Shown here: positions 14,909 through 23,982 of the stretch, in pieces | Layout: each line of letters begins with the position of its first letter | Position numbering within the stretch: position 1 is the first letter of the stretch | NCBI GenBank assembly: GCA_020026215.1 | Contig: JAHHQT010000018.1 | Coordinates: forward strand, 1-26,438 | Direction: 5' to 3' | From: Muribaculaceae bacterium | GTDB taxonomy: Bacteria; Bacteroidota; Bacteroidia; Bacteroidales; Muribaculaceae | DNA length: 26,438 bases | Translations under genes and position numbers: made by a program | Notes under the pieces: model-generated | Seen by the model: the letters and a program-made list of their open reading frames with translations, nothing else | The model's database searches: none | Told to the model about the DNA's origin: nothing

Positions 14909-15647
14909 TCAGCGCTTCAATAGTGGCACGTACTCTTTTAGAGGTGGTCACATCGCGCGAAAATTCATCTATGGAAGCATCATTTCCCATCATAACAGCC
15001 GGATTGCGGAAAGCAGTTCGGCTTTTTACCTTTTCACGGGCTGAGAAATGGAATTCATGAGCTCCTGTATAATGTGCCAATTCACGGATATTGTTTTCAT
15101 TCACGCCACACCCGGGCATGATAATAATATCGTCATCTGCCTTTTCAACCAGTTGACGAATCAATTCTGCCCCTTGTGGAGCAGTAGGCTGTTGTCCCGA
15201 AGTCAAGATACGGGCAAAAGCCATTTGTTTGATTTCTTCCAATGCACGAAACGGATTACGGCATCGGTCAAATGCACGATGGAAAGTGACAGGACAATCC
15301 CCTGCCACTTTCATTAATCGTTCATTTGCTTGAATGTCGATATAGCCATCTTCGTCCAAACAGCCGAAAACCAAACCATCAACACCGAGGTCTTTGGCAG
15401 CCTCAATGTCGTACGCCATTGCTTTCAACTCTTGGACAGAATAGATAAAATCGCCCCCTCGAGGACGGATAATTACGTTCAATTTCAATCCCGACAAAGT
15501 CCTTGCCGTTTTGATTTCTCCAAATGACGGAGTAGTTCCCCCTTCGGGAATCCCGGCACAAAGTTCAACACGTTGCGCACCACCACGGAGAGCGCCAATA
15601 CAACTTTCTACAGAATTTGCACAAATTTCAAACGTATATTTACCCAT
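14892..15647 (-). CDS. cutC: CutC family protein
   Basis: A 251-residue TIM-barrel protein of the CutC family. Segments typical of it are FEICANSVESCIGALRGGAQ and RVELCAGIPEGGTTPSFGEI, VIIRPRGGDFIYS, GADGLVFG-like GVDGLVFGCLDEDG, VTFHRAFDRC, RILTSGQQPTAPQG, IIIMPGCGVNENN and EFHFSAREKV. The name comes from an E. coli copper-sensitivity phenotype whose assignment has been questioned, and the biochemical role is not settled. It is the last gene of the nine-gene minus-strand block, 6 bp after the C_GCAxxG_C_C gene. Its 3' end overlaps the convergent transglutaminase-like gene, and no terminator is visible between them. Confidence 0.94.
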   Translation of the reverse strand: MGKYTFEICANSVESCIGALRGGAQRVELCAGIPEGGTTPSFGEIKTARTLSGLKLNVIIRPRGGDFIYSVQELKAMAYDIEAAKDLGVDGLVFGCLDEDGYIDIQANERLMKVAGDCPVTFHRAFDRCRNPFRALEEIKQMAFARILTSGQQPTAPQGAELIRQLVEKADDDIIIMPGCGVNENNIRELAHYTGAHEFHFSAREKVKSRTAFRNPAVMMGNDASIDEFSRDVTTSKRVRATIEALTIDHQ

Positions 15648-15653
15648 GAATGA

Positions 15654-16121
15654 CTAATCGTTTTTATGTCTTTCTTCCAAAAATTGAGCAAAAAGAGTTG
15701 CGGCAGTTTCAACCATCTTCACACACGGACGTTTCTTGTAATATTGTTCTGTGCGTTGTTCCGGTTCGGAAGGAGTCGGGGCTTTTGGTTTCAGTCCCAA
15801 CAACTCACCACAAATGATAGAGCCGTTAATCTCCTTGAATTTGCCAGCCAAGTCTTGCACAGCAGCATAGTTTGCTCCCTTTCCCTCTCTGTCTTTTGGA
15901 TCAACAGAGCCAGTTTCAAGACCTACAAGGAAAAACATACCGCAGGCAGCACCGCAAGTTTGACGCATACGACCGATACCACCGCCAAACGATGCGGCAG
16001 CACGCAAAGCCAAGTTCTCGTCCAACCCATACAGGTCGCAAAATGCAGCTACTACTGACTGCGAACAGTTAAATCCCTTTTTAAAATTTTCTACAGCTTG
16101 AGTGATTCTTTCTTCGTACAT
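15654..16121 (-). CDS. C_GCAxxG_C_C family redox-type protein
   Basis: A 155-residue cytoplasmic protein with cysteines spaced as in the C_GCAxxG_C_C family: Cys19 in GFNCSQSV, Cys28, Cys56 and Cys60 in QTCGAACGMFFLVG, Cys104 in IICGELLG and Cys133 in RPCVKMVE. The glycine-rich SFGGGIGRMRQTCGA stretch is characteristic. The family is thought to be redox-active or metal-binding, but its role is unknown. It lies 14 bp downstream of xth and 6 bp upstream of cutC. The pairing with cutC would be consistent with metal or thiol handling, which is my inference. Confidence 0.85.
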   Translation of the reverse strand: MYEERITQAVENFKKGFNCSQSVVAAFCDLYGLDENLALRAAASFGGGIGRMRQTCGAACGMFFLVGLETGSVDPKDREGKGANYAAVQDLAGKFKEINGSIICGELLGLKPKAPTPSEPEQRTEQYYKKRPCVKMVETAATLFAQFLEERHKND

Positions 16122-16135
16122 TATTTATTTTTCAT

Positions 16136-16891
16136 TTATAAATTAATTACAACCTCAACAGGACAATGGTCAGAGCCGAAAACTTCGTTGTGAATTCCTG
16201 CACTGACAAGTTTGTCATCCAATCTTTTGGAAGTCAAGAAGTAATCAATACGCCAGCCTGCATTCTTTTCGCGAGCTCTGAAACGATAGGACCACCATGA
16301 ATATTTGCCTTCATCAGTCGGATAGAAGTGGCGGAAAGTATCGGTAAATCCTGCATTCAACAACTCTGTGAATTTACCACGTTCTTCGTCAGTAAATCCT
16401 GCATTGCGTTTGTTGGTTTTCGGGTTCTTCAAGTCAATTTCCTTGTGAGCCACGTTCAAATCTCCGCAAATGATGACAGGTTTCTTTTCATCCAACTTTT
16501 TCAAGTATTCACGAAAAGCATCGTCCCAAGTCATACGATATTCCAAACGGCGTAATTCGTCCTGTGAATTTGGAGTATAGCAAGTCACCAAGAAGAAATT
16601 TTCCATTTCAAGAGTGATGACACGACCTTCGTGGTCATGTTCCTCAATTCCCAAACCGTAAGTCACATTCAATGGCTTGTGTTTGGAGAAGATAGCTGTA
16701 CCGGAATAGCCCTTCTTTTCGGCATAGTTCCAATAAGATTCATAACCTTCAAAAGCCAAGTCCAACTGACCTGCTTGCATTTTTGTTTCTTGTAAACAAA
16801 AAAAATCGGCATCGATAGTTTTGAATGCTTCAGAGAACCCCTTGTCCTTGCAAGCTCTGATGCCATTGACATTCCAAGAGATAAATTTCAT
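16136..16891 (-). CDS. xth: Exodeoxyribonuclease III / AP endonuclease
   Basis: A 251-residue Mg-dependent enzyme of the exonuclease III family that cleaves DNA at abasic sites and trims 3' blocks. It has all landmark motifs: WNVNGIRA at 7-14, CLQETKMQ (metal-binding Glu), SGTAIFSK, CYTPNSQDELRRLEYR, ICGDLNVAHKEIDLKNPKTN (catalytic Asp and Asn), YSWWSYRFRAREKNAGWRID and the terminal GSDHCPVEV with catalytic His. The length and motif order fit ExoA/XthA. It is transcribed with the flippase gene upstream (7-bp gap). A repair nuclease in the same transcript as dut makes sense, because both counter uracil-derived damage. Confidence 0.97.
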   Translation of the reverse strand: MKFISWNVNGIRACKDKGFSEAFKTIDADFFCLQETKMQAGQLDLAFEGYESYWNYAEKKGYSGTAIFSKHKPLNVTYGLGIEEHDHEGRVITLEMENFFLVTCYTPNSQDELRRLEYRMTWDDAFREYLKKLDEKKPVIICGDLNVAHKEIDLKNPKTNKRNAGFTDEERGKFTELLNAGFTDTFRHFYPTDEGKYSWWSYRFRAREKNAGWRIDYFLTSKRLDDKLVSAGIHNEVFGSDHCPVEVVINL

Positions 16892-16898
16892 ATCGTTA

Positions 16899-18332
16899 TT
16901 ATTTTTTTACCATAACATAAATTTTTCGACCACAATACAACGAAATGACAAGTGTTGCAATAATGGCCAATATCCACCAGTCGTATTCCACCATCGCAAA
17001 CACGGCAACGACTACGGCGAGTGTTATCAAAGTGTTTACAATCGCACCCGACGAAACCGACAGTTTGTACTTGCGATTATAAACATATTGTATAATCACG
17101 CAATAAATGAAATACCACATCGTATAGGCAAAACCCAATCCGTTCAAGCCCCATAATTCGAAGAACACCACATTCAAGATGAACCCGATAGCAGAACTGA
17201 TTGTCTCGGTAACAATGAAGGTTTTACCGTCACCCTTTGCCAAGATAACGAAAGCCAAGCACCATGAATAAGCACGGAATACTGTACCGATAATCGCCAA
17301 TGATATATATAGTATAATTGTAGAAAATTCAGCAGTATAAAGAATTGATACCATCAACTCCCGAGCCAAAAGAAACACGGAAATCAACGGCAACAAAACC
17401 AGCATCACCACATTGATTTGTTGTGACACAAATGCGTGGAGGCGCAACTTACTGTCACTCACGCCTGAAATTCGAGGATAGTATTCATAGCCGATCGCCG
17501 TAAATACCAAAGCCACATATTTGTTATACAAGGTATAGCCTGCCTGATACAAGCCGACAGCATCCGTTCCTGCCGTACGGTTCAAATAGATGGAGAAAAT
17601 ATAAGTGAACAGCATAGTAATAAAGCCACTTACTGTCATATAGATACCCAAGCGGACAAAGCCTTTACCCTTGTCAAGCGTATCACGCATCGAAAGATTG
17701 ACTTTCGTATAGTCTTTTTTTCTAAAAATATAGGAGAACAGGAATATCATTGCATTATAGACAATGATAGACGGAACGACACTCTTTTCACCCCAAAAGT
17801 AGAACATCGGAACCGACAGCACCAATCCGCTGACCACACCCCACATCGAAGCATGCGCCAATCGTCGCAACATGGATGTTCCCTGCAAAATGGACTGTTC
17901 GCCATTAGCCAGACCATTGAACATCATTACCGATGCAAGCAGGACAAACTCCCAAGTATGGGCATCGGTATCGAAAACCAATTGGCTCAACCATGAGGCA
18001 AAAGCCAAAGTTACTACCGCTCCGAAAATGCTGACCAACCATGACCAACGACGGATAAGCGAAATGGTAGTTGCCAACAATCTGGCATCACCGCTATTGT
18101 CCGCCTTCGCAATTTCGGGGATACTACTGTTACGGATTCCCAACGAAGTGATGGCAATAATCATTTCCACCGTATTGTTGAACAATCCAAAAAGTCCCAT
18201 ACCCACTGGACCTATCCATAGGGCAATCAATTTGGCACGGACTACCGAACAAATCACATTGACCGCCTGCACACCTCCAAATATGCCGACAGCCTTGACT
18301 ATTGCACGTGATATGTTTGATTCCTTGTTCAA
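16899..18332 (-). CDS. Wzx-like oligosaccharide flippase
   Basis: A 477-residue integral membrane protein with about 12-14 hydrophobic segments, of the O-antigen translocase (polysaccharide transport) family of the MOP superfamily. Characteristic parts are SVVRAKLIALWIGPVGMGLF near the N-terminus, SLGIRNSSIPEIAKA, and GLNGLGFAYTMWYFIY towards the end. Such proteins flip lipid-linked glycans across the inner membrane. It lies between a FemAB-like transferase gene and xth with 7-bp gaps. No glycosyltransferase or polymerase gene is nearby, so this is an orphan flippase and its substrate cannot be inferred. A minus-strand start at 18332 is the first ATG after the neighbour's stop. Confidence 0.88.
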   Translation of the reverse strand: MNKESNISRAIVKAVGIFGGVQAVNVICSVVRAKLIALWIGPVGMGLFGLFNNTVEMIIAITSLGIRNSSIPEIAKADNSGDARLLATTISLIRRWSWLVSIFGAVVTLAFASWLSQLVFDTDAHTWEFVLLASVMMFNGLANGEQSILQGTSMLRRLAHASMWGVVSGLVLSVPMFYFWGEKSVVPSIIVYNAMIFLFSYIFRKKDYTKVNLSMRDTLDKGKGFVRLGIYMTVSGFITMLFTYIFSIYLNRTAGTDAVGLYQAGYTLYNKYVALVFTAIGYEYYPRISGVSDSKLRLHAFVSQQINVVMLVLLPLISVFLLARELMVSILYTAEFSTIILYISLAIIGTVFRAYSWCLAFVILAKGDGKTFIVTETISSAIGFILNVVFFELWGLNGLGFAYTMWYFIYCVIIQYVYNRKYKLSVSSGAIVNTLITLAVVVAVFAMVEYDWWILAIIATLVISLYCGRKIYVMVKK

Positions 18333-18339
18333 TTCTCAA

Positions 18340-19281
18340 TTATAGGTTTAGTTCAAATATATTGTAAGCCACCCCACGAGCACCATAACCGGCTTTTGTT
18401 TCAATCAGATTTCTGTTCAGATAATGACCATTGTCTTCGTTGGATGTTCCAAAGTCGAAATAGCGTTTGTTCTTGTAAACCTTTGTGATAAGTTCATTGA
18501 ACAACAGACGCAATGCTCCATTGTCCTCCGCCTCAACCTTGGTGGAAATATATTGAGTGTGTGCGGTATCTGCAATCTCAAAAATAACAGTACCGGCAAT
18601 CATTTGATTATTTTGAAAAGCTCCAAACAAACGGATTTGTTTTGGAAAACGACTATGAAGCAATTCTATTTCTTCAATCGTATGCACAGGTTTAGCCCCA
18701 TATTTGCGTTCCAGATTTTCATCCAAAATTTTCCAAAAAGCCTTGAAATCCTGCGTTTCCGCCACTGTTATATTCGACTTTTGAGCTTCTTTCAACCTTT
18801 GCTTAGTGGACTGGCTAAACAAATTCGGTTGTGTCAAATCCACTACTGAAGAAATATTGACCGTTACCAATTTCGCATCATAGCGAAACAAGGCATACAT
18901 ATCTTCTTCAGCAGGATATTGATGAAAAATATGAGGAACTGTCTTGTAAACCAATTTGGTAAACTCATTCTTCCGAAGGAAATCCGCCATCGATTCAAAC
19001 AAGTCCATCATGGTGTTCACACTGAAATGCTTGGCAAGTGTCAACCATCCGCCATAAGTCAAACCTTGATGGGAATACATCGTGTGATCCACAAAGTTGG
19101 CAGGCAAAACGGCAATTAGTTTTCCCCTTTCATTGAATGCCATTAGGGAAAAATCCTTGAAACGGTCAGAGTGATAATCCATATAGTTGCGAAGGTGCAA
19201 AAAAGTAGCGTTCTTGCATCGTTTCACAAACTCATCCCATTCTGGACGGTTTTCCTGTGTGTATCTTTTTATTTCAATCAT
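18340..19281 (-). CDS. FemAB-like / GNAT-fold acyltransferase
   Basis: A 313-residue soluble protein. The N-terminal half (WDEFVKRCKNATFLHLRNYM, FKDFSLMAFNERGKLIAVLP, SHQGLTYGGW) and the C-terminal half (IRLFGAFQNNQMIAGTVIFE, HTQYISTKVEAEDNGALRLL, RYFDFGTSNEDNG) are the twin GNAT-like halves of the FemAB family. Some members add amino acids to peptidoglycan bridges; others modify cell-surface sugars. Here the substrate is unknown. It lies 10 bp after the EnvC-like gene and 7 bp before the flippase. The flippase neighbour suggests modification of a lipid-linked envelope precursor, which is an inference. Confidence 0.8.
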   Translation of the reverse strand: MIEIKRYTQENRPEWDEFVKRCKNATFLHLRNYMDYHSDRFKDFSLMAFNERGKLIAVLPANFVDHTMYSHQGLTYGGWLTLAKHFSVNTMMDLFESMADFLRKNEFTKLVYKTVPHIFHQYPAEEDMYALFRYDAKLVTVNISSVVDLTQPNLFSQSTKQRLKEAQKSNITVAETQDFKAFWKILDENLERKYGAKPVHTIEEIELLHSRFPKQIRLFGAFQNNQMIAGTVIFEIADTAHTQYISTKVEAEDNGALRLLFNELITKVYKNKRYFDFGTSNEDNGHYLNRNLIETKAGYGARGVAYNIFELNL

Positions 19282-19291
19282 TTTTCAAATC

Positions 19292-20779
19292 TTATTTAAG
19301 CCACAATTCAGGATTCAATTTCTGGCGTTCCTTACGGATTTCAAAGTGCAACAATGTGCGGTTGTCGTCTTCTTCGTCCGAGAATATCTTACCGATTCTT
19401 TCTCCTGCTGAAAGTTTGTCACCGGTCTTGACATAAATTTTCTCCAATCCGGCATAGATAGTCAAATAATTACCATGGCGAACCATAACGATATTGTTAA
19501 ATCCCGCTTTTTGGAAAATCGCAGAGACTTTACCGTCGAACACGGCTCTGGCTTCAGCCCCTTGTTCTGCTTCTATATCAATACCAGGATTATCGGTTTC
19601 GACATATTGCAACAATGGGTGCTTATGACGGCCAAACTGGCGGACAACTCTTGATTTGCCAACGACCGGAGAAGGAAGATTGCCTTTGTTGCTTGCAAAA
19701 CTACCTGACAACTTGAATTCCGCATTGTCCATCGTATATTTTGCCTTCTTCTCTTCCTCAATCTTACGCTGTTCTTCCTCGCGCTGTTTCTGTAGTTCTT
19801 CCTCCTGTTTGCGCAATTCTTTCTGACGCTCTTCGATTTCCTTCTTGCGTTTATTCAATTCTTTCTGACGACGCTTTTCCGCCTTCTTGCTTTCTTCTTT
19901 CTGCAAGCGTTCCAACTCTTTCTGTTGAGCTTCTTTTTCCTGACGGATGCGTTCTTCTTCGGCCTTACGTTTTTCTTCAGCTATTTTAGCCTGACGTTCA
20001 GCCTCTTTACGACGTTCCTCAGCCTCCACACGTGCACGTTCGGCTGCCTTGCGTTCTTCTTCCTCAATCAATTCATTTAGTTTCTTGTCCAAAGCCTTGG
20101 CTTCTTTCTCCTTGTCCATCAAAACTTGTTTCAATTCTGATTCCTCATCTTTCAAAGACTTGACAATTCGACTCTGCTCATTCTTTTTAGTGACCAAACT
20201 CAACTTGGTTTGATTGATAACCATTATCTTGTTATTCTTTTCAGCCTGCAATTTTTCCAAAGAGGCCTTCTTTTCCAATAATTGTTGTTGGATTTGCTTG
20301 ATTTCGTCAGACTGTTTACCTCGCCATTCCGAAAATTCTTTCAAATAGCGCATACGACGGTAAGCCTGATGGAAAGATTCCGAAGAAAACAGAAAAGACA
20401 GTTTATTGACCGAATTTCTACGGCCTCGCATCTGGCGAATAGCTTTCAGATAATTGTCTTTCAAGCGTTCCAACTTCTTGTTGTTTTCTTCAATATCCTT
20501 ATTTATCACATCAATCTTCAAATTGATGTCCGCCACTTCTTTCAACAATTTATTCACCAGTCTTTCCTGTGCTCGAATGTCGGCAGTAATGCGGTTCAAG
20601 CTGTTCAACGACTTACGGGTTTTCTTTTTGTTTTGCTTGATTTTATCGGAAGTCTCCTTTATCTCCTTCTGTGCGGTTTGTTGTTGTTTCTTCAAATCCG
20701 TCATAGATTGGGCATCTGCTTGTCCACAGAACAAGACACACGCAAAAAACAGATATAGGATATTCTTTAATCTTCTCAT
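19292..20779 (-). CDS. EnvC-like murein hydrolase activator with degenerate M23 domain
   Basis: A 495-residue exported protein with a signal peptide (MRRLKNILYLFFACVLFCGQADA). Residues about 25-345 form a long coiled coil that becomes an almost uninterrupted Lys/Glu/Arg/Gln stretch from 220. The C-terminal LytM/M23 domain (about 370-495) has lost its zinc ligands: the usual H-x-G-x-D reads NPGID (Asn397), and the second motif reads YAGL instead of an H-x-H form, though His478 survives in LLHFEIR. This is the pattern of EnvC, which does not cleave murein but activates amidases at the division site. It is in the conserved series dut, TPR, DUF4292, envC and starts 3 bp after DUF4292. Confidence 0.9.
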   Translation of the reverse strand: MRRLKNILYLFFACVLFCGQADAQSMTDLKKQQQTAQKEIKETSDKIKQNKKKTRKSLNSLNRITADIRAQERLVNKLLKEVADINLKIDVINKDIEENNKKLERLKDNYLKAIRQMRGRRNSVNKLSFLFSSESFHQAYRRMRYLKEFSEWRGKQSDEIKQIQQQLLEKKASLEKLQAEKNNKIMVINQTKLSLVTKKNEQSRIVKSLKDEESELKQVLMDKEKEAKALDKKLNELIEEEERKAAERARVEAEERRKEAERQAKIAEEKRKAEEERIRQEKEAQQKELERLQKEESKKAEKRRQKELNKRKKEIEERQKELRKQEEELQKQREEEQRKIEEEKKAKYTMDNAEFKLSGSFASNKGNLPSPVVGKSRVVRQFGRHKHPLLQYVETDNPGIDIEAEQGAEARAVFDGKVSAIFQKAGFNNIVMVRHGNYLTIYAGLEKIYVKTGDKLSAGERIGKIFSDEEDDNRTLLHFEIRKERQKLNPELWLK

Positions 20780-20782
20780 TGC

Positions 20783-21628
20783 CTATGGATTAGATAACAG
20801 TTTTGAAATGTCGGCAATAGTAATTTGTTGGGCATCATTCGGGATACGGATATAATCCTGTATTCCACTGTTCCAACGTACCGACTTGTTTAAAAGCATT
20901 TGAAATTTGACAGTAGTGTCCTGAATAGGAATATTGGCTTTCAATTGAGAGGCCACAATGCCGTTATCAGTCAAACGATAACCGCTGAAAGCCATTGAAT
21001 AGACATTATCCGGACGACCATTCAAAATTTCAAGATTAAAATTCTTCAGATTGTTGCCTTCCATATCAAAGTTATAGGCAAACTGGCGGTCCTGCTCTTT
21101 GGGAGTCAAAGTCCAGTGACCGTTTTCATCGGTACGAGTTGCCTGGTAGCAGTCTTTCCAGTCAAAGTTGATAGCCTTTGCTTCGGGAATGAATGCTCGT
21201 GAAAGCAACAGGTTCTGCAAAGAACTGATATTGATTTTTTCATCTACATAGCCCTTGATAGAGCCTTTGAAAAACAACTTATGATATTTGTCGAGGACAA
21301 CTATTGAATCGTTGGTAATATAAAGTTTTCCCATTTCAATGCCCAACAACGGACGGATAGAAATGGAAATGGATTCATCCTTAATCATTTTCAACTGCAC
21401 GGCACTGCTCAAATTTGAGGATGTGCTGATGGTAATGCTACCGTTGATGGTCACATCCGTCCAATCTGTATTGGCTTGCAGAATTGTATTGACATTGTAT
21501 TTGTCAGCCTGTACAATTGTTGCATCACCGCCCGACTTGACATCTGAGACATCGCGTTTGGAACGACAGGATGCCACCGTAATCAACAAGCAGAAAACAA
21601 TGAATATTTTAAATCCTATTTTATTCAT
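20783..21628 (-). CDS. DUF4292 lipoprotein
   Basis: A 281-residue lipoprotein: signal MNKIGFKIFIVFCLLITVAS, then Cys21. The mature part is beta-rich, with segments such as ITISTSSNLSSAVQLKMIKD, ISISIRPLLGIEMGKLYIT, and SIVVLDKYHKLFFKGSI. It fits the DUF4292 family, which I believe has a LolA/LolB-like fold and could bind lipids or lipoproteins at the envelope. Its start codon overlaps the stop of the TPR gene (ATGAATAA), indicating translational coupling. The EnvC-like gene starts 3 bp after its stop. The constant pairing of these genes in Bacteroidetes suggests a shared function in envelope assembly or division. Confidence 0.87.
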   Translation of the reverse strand: MNKIGFKIFIVFCLLITVASCRSKRDVSDVKSGGDATIVQADKYNVNTILQANTDWTDVTINGSITISTSSNLSSAVQLKMIKDESISISIRPLLGIEMGKLYITNDSIVVLDKYHKLFFKGSIKGYVDEKINISSLQNLLLSRAFIPEAKAINFDWKDCYQATRTDENGHWTLTPKEQDRQFAYNFDMEGNNLKNFNLEILNGRPDNVYSMAFSGYRLTDNGIVASQLKANIPIQDTTVKFQMLLNKSVRWNSGIQDYIRIPNDAQQITIADISKLLSNP

Positions 21629-23372
21629 AGAAGTAAGTTTTATGTTTCACCTTGCGCTCCAACACTTCAGAGACATCACCCAGTTTCAAAGCCTTTTTCC
21701 ATTGTTCAACCGCATCAGCAGGACGGGCATTCATAAACAGGATATCACCGTAGTGTTCCAGCAATTCGCCTGTAATTTCTTCTTCGGTAACAACGTCCAT
21801 TACCTTTTCGATATATTCAAGTGCTTTCTTGTAGTCTTGTTTCACGAAACAAATCCATGCGTAGGTGTCCAAATACGAAACGTTCTCTGGGTCTCCGTCA
21901 ACCGCCTTTTTCGACATCTTTTCAGCCTTGTCAATCTCCATGTTTTGTTCGGCAAGCATATATGCATAGTTGTTCAATGCCAACAAGTTGTTTGGCGACA
22001 ATTCAACGGCATAGTCATAGCATTTTTTCGCCTCATCAAAATTCTTTAAGGCATTGTTGGCATCCCCCATTGAAGAATAGATGTCGGCATCGTTCAGCGT
22101 TTGTACTTTCTCGTTTTCCTTCAATACAAACTTATATTGCTCCAACGCATTGACAAAATCCTTCTTCATGCTATAGATAATACCCATTACATATTTGATT
22201 TCCAAATCGTCGGGATTGTAGGACAAAGCCTTTTCACCAATCTTCAACGCTTCGTCAAATTTCTGTGCATACATCTTGTAGTTCATTAATTGCACCCAAC
22301 TACCAATATCCGTAGGATCCAAGTCAACGACATACTGCATTTGCTCTGCTGCGCCTTCGTAATCAGAATAGAACGACAAATAACTACAATATAGTTTCAA
22401 AAATTCAGTTTCGCGCGGATATTCACTCAACACGGAACGGAACATATTTTCCACTCTTTCGGATTTTTGCTTGTCAACAACGGTATCATTTTCAAAAATA
22501 CTGGCTCTGACATAGGTTTCCACAATCTTGTATTTGGTCTCCATATCCACGCCCTTATTGAAAATAGCCAAACGGATTTCCTTTTCATAGTTCACGGAAT
22601 CTTTCATTTGTTGGTAAACAAATGCCTTTGACAAATTGATTTTACCGTTTTCAGGGTCAAGTTCCAACGCCTTGTCATAATAGACCAATGCACTGTCCGG
22701 ACGTTTCAGAATGTCATACAATTCACCGACAAACAAATTGTTCAAAGCACTTTTCGGATTGCTTTTCAATAAGTCGTGACCTTCCTGCAACACGGCAGCC
22801 GTATCGTTCATCGCCATCATGAAGCGTACCTTCGGCAATGAAATATTATAGGATTTTCCCTCAATCTCTTCCAATTTGTTGAACGCATTGACCGCTCCTT
22901 TGAAATCGCCCTTACCGGCATAGCAATCAGCCACACTGGCATACAATGCTGATTTATCGGGATTCGAAGCAATCAAAGTATCCAATACACTAATCGCTGT
23001 ATCGAATTTTCCCATTTTTTGATTCAGCATGGCATATACGTAGTTTTCGTACAACTCATCGGGATAGGCTTTGGCGAAATCATTCATCAATTCCAAACTG
23101 GATTTCAGTTCGTCATCGGTGATATCGTTAGCCATCAGTTGAACAGTACCCAAATAATACGCATAAGTGGCATTCGACGGATCTAATTGATGCGCACGAC
23201 GCATCAATTCGTAGAAAGTGGTATTGTCTCCGCTTTCCTTACGTGTCAAAGCCTCCAAATAGAAATATTCAGCCTTTCGTTTGTTCATCGCCTCCTCGTC
23301 GGCAGTAGTCACTGCACCTGCAACAAAAGAGAACAGACAGACGAAAGCCAATATCAGCTTAAATTTCTTCAT
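21621..23372 (-). CDS. Exported tetratricopeptide-repeat protein
   Basis: A 583-residue protein with a signal peptide (MKKFKLILAFVCLFSFVAGA) followed by roughly a dozen TPR units to the C-terminus. Clear ones include YASVADCYAGKGDFKGAVNA, SALVYYDKALELDPENGKIN, EALKIGEKALSYNPDDLEIK, DEAKKCYDYAVELSPNNLLA, and EKMSKKAVDGDPENVSYLDT. TPR arrays bind other proteins, so a periplasmic scaffold is likely. It is the second gene of the block, 14 bp after dut, and overlaps DUF4292 by 8 bp. The partner is unknown; the DUF4292 and EnvC neighbours are the natural candidates. Confidence 0.92.
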   Translation of the reverse strand: MKKFKLILAFVCLFSFVAGAVTTADEEAMNKRKAEYFYLEALTRKESGDNTTFYELMRRAHQLDPSNATYAYYLGTVQLMANDITDDELKSSLELMNDFAKAYPDELYENYVYAMLNQKMGKFDTAISVLDTLIASNPDKSALYASVADCYAGKGDFKGAVNAFNKLEEIEGKSYNISLPKVRFMMAMNDTAAVLQEGHDLLKSNPKSALNNLFVGELYDILKRPDSALVYYDKALELDPENGKINLSKAFVYQQMKDSVNYEKEIRLAIFNKGVDMETKYKIVETYVRASIFENDTVVDKQKSERVENMFRSVLSEYPRETEFLKLYCSYLSFYSDYEGAAEQMQYVVDLDPTDIGSWVQLMNYKMYAQKFDEALKIGEKALSYNPDDLEIKYVMGIIYSMKKDFVNALEQYKFVLKENEKVQTLNDADIYSSMGDANNALKNFDEAKKCYDYAVELSPNNLLALNNYAYMLAEQNMEIDKAEKMSKKAVDGDPENVSYLDTYAWICFVKQDYKKALEYIEKVMDVVTEEEITGELLEHYGDILFMNARPADAVEQWKKALKLGDVSEVLERKVKHKTYFYE

Positions 23373-23386
23373 CTTCTTGTTTCAAA

Positions 23387-23830
23387 TTATTTTACTCCGG
23401 TATGACCGAAACCGCCGGCACTACGTTCTGATCCTTCAAGAACCTCTGTTTGTGCCCATTCAACGGTTGAATGCTGAGCAACCACCATTTGACAAATACG
23501 GTCGCCATTGTTGATTACAAAGTCTTCTGCTGACAAATTGATTAGGATAATGCAGATTTCACCGCGATAGTCCGCATCAATTGTACCCGGAGTATTCAAT
23601 ACAGTTATACCACTCTTCAAAGCCAAACCACTGCGAGGACGAATCTGGCATTCGTACCCTGCCGGAAGTTCCATAAATATACCTGTCGGTATCAATTTAC
23701 GTTCCATCGGTTTCATAACAACGGGCTCGTCCAAATTAGCACGCAAGTCCATGCCTGCCGAATAAGGGGTGCCGTATTGTGGTAAAGGATTCTTTGATTT
23801 ATTGATGACTTTAACTGTAACTTTATCCAT
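23387..23830 (-). CDS. dut: dUTP diphosphatase
   Basis: A 147-residue trimeric all-beta dUTPase that hydrolyses dUTP to dUMP and pyrophosphate, keeping uracil out of DNA and feeding dTMP synthesis. All five motifs are visible: SAGMDLRA (24-31), RPRSGLALKSG (64-74), GTIDADYRGEI (82-92) with catalytic Asp85 or Asp87, GDRICQMV (109-116) and the flexible C-terminal GSERSAGGFGHTG. It is the first gene of the long minus-strand operon. The upstream 150 bp contains the rpsO terminator. TATTTTCG (minus strand, 23865 to 23858) is one mismatch from a -7 box, but has no matching -33 box. Confidence 0.97.
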   Translation of the reverse strand: MDKVTVKVINKSKNPLPQYGTPYSAGMDLRANLDEPVVMKPMERKLIPTGIFMELPAGYECQIRPRSGLALKSGITVLNTPGTIDADYRGEICIILINLSAEDFVINNGDRICQMVVAQHSTVEWAQTEVLEGSERSAGGFGHTGVK

Positions 23831-23920
23831 GTTGATTATATTAATGTATATTTACTGCGAAAATAGCGAAAACTCTACAAATTAAATAATCTTTTTCGCA
23901 AATTAATCCTAATTGTTTCC

Positions 23921-23962
23921 ATAAAAAATGAAGTCAGCATACAAAAGCATGCTGACTTCATT
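23921..23962 (-). terminator. Terminator of rpsO
   Basis: A 14-bp perfect inverted repeat (23927-23940 with 23949-23962, AATGAAGTCAGCAT and its complement) around an 8-nt loop. On the minus strand it is followed by a T run (A residues at 23923-23928). Confidence 0.94.
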
Positions 23963-23982
23963 AGACTTTAAGCAATCTAAGA

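Noticed and set aside
19741..19989. Plus-strand ORF opposite the EnvC-like gene
   Set aside because: It is the mirror of the Lys/Glu-rich coiled coil, giving a biased Ser/Leu/Phe composition, and has no expression signals.
21339..22049. Long plus-strand ORF opposite the DUF4292 and TPR genes (236 codons)
   Set aside because: It spans the junction of two well-supported minus-strand genes, has no family features and no promoter.
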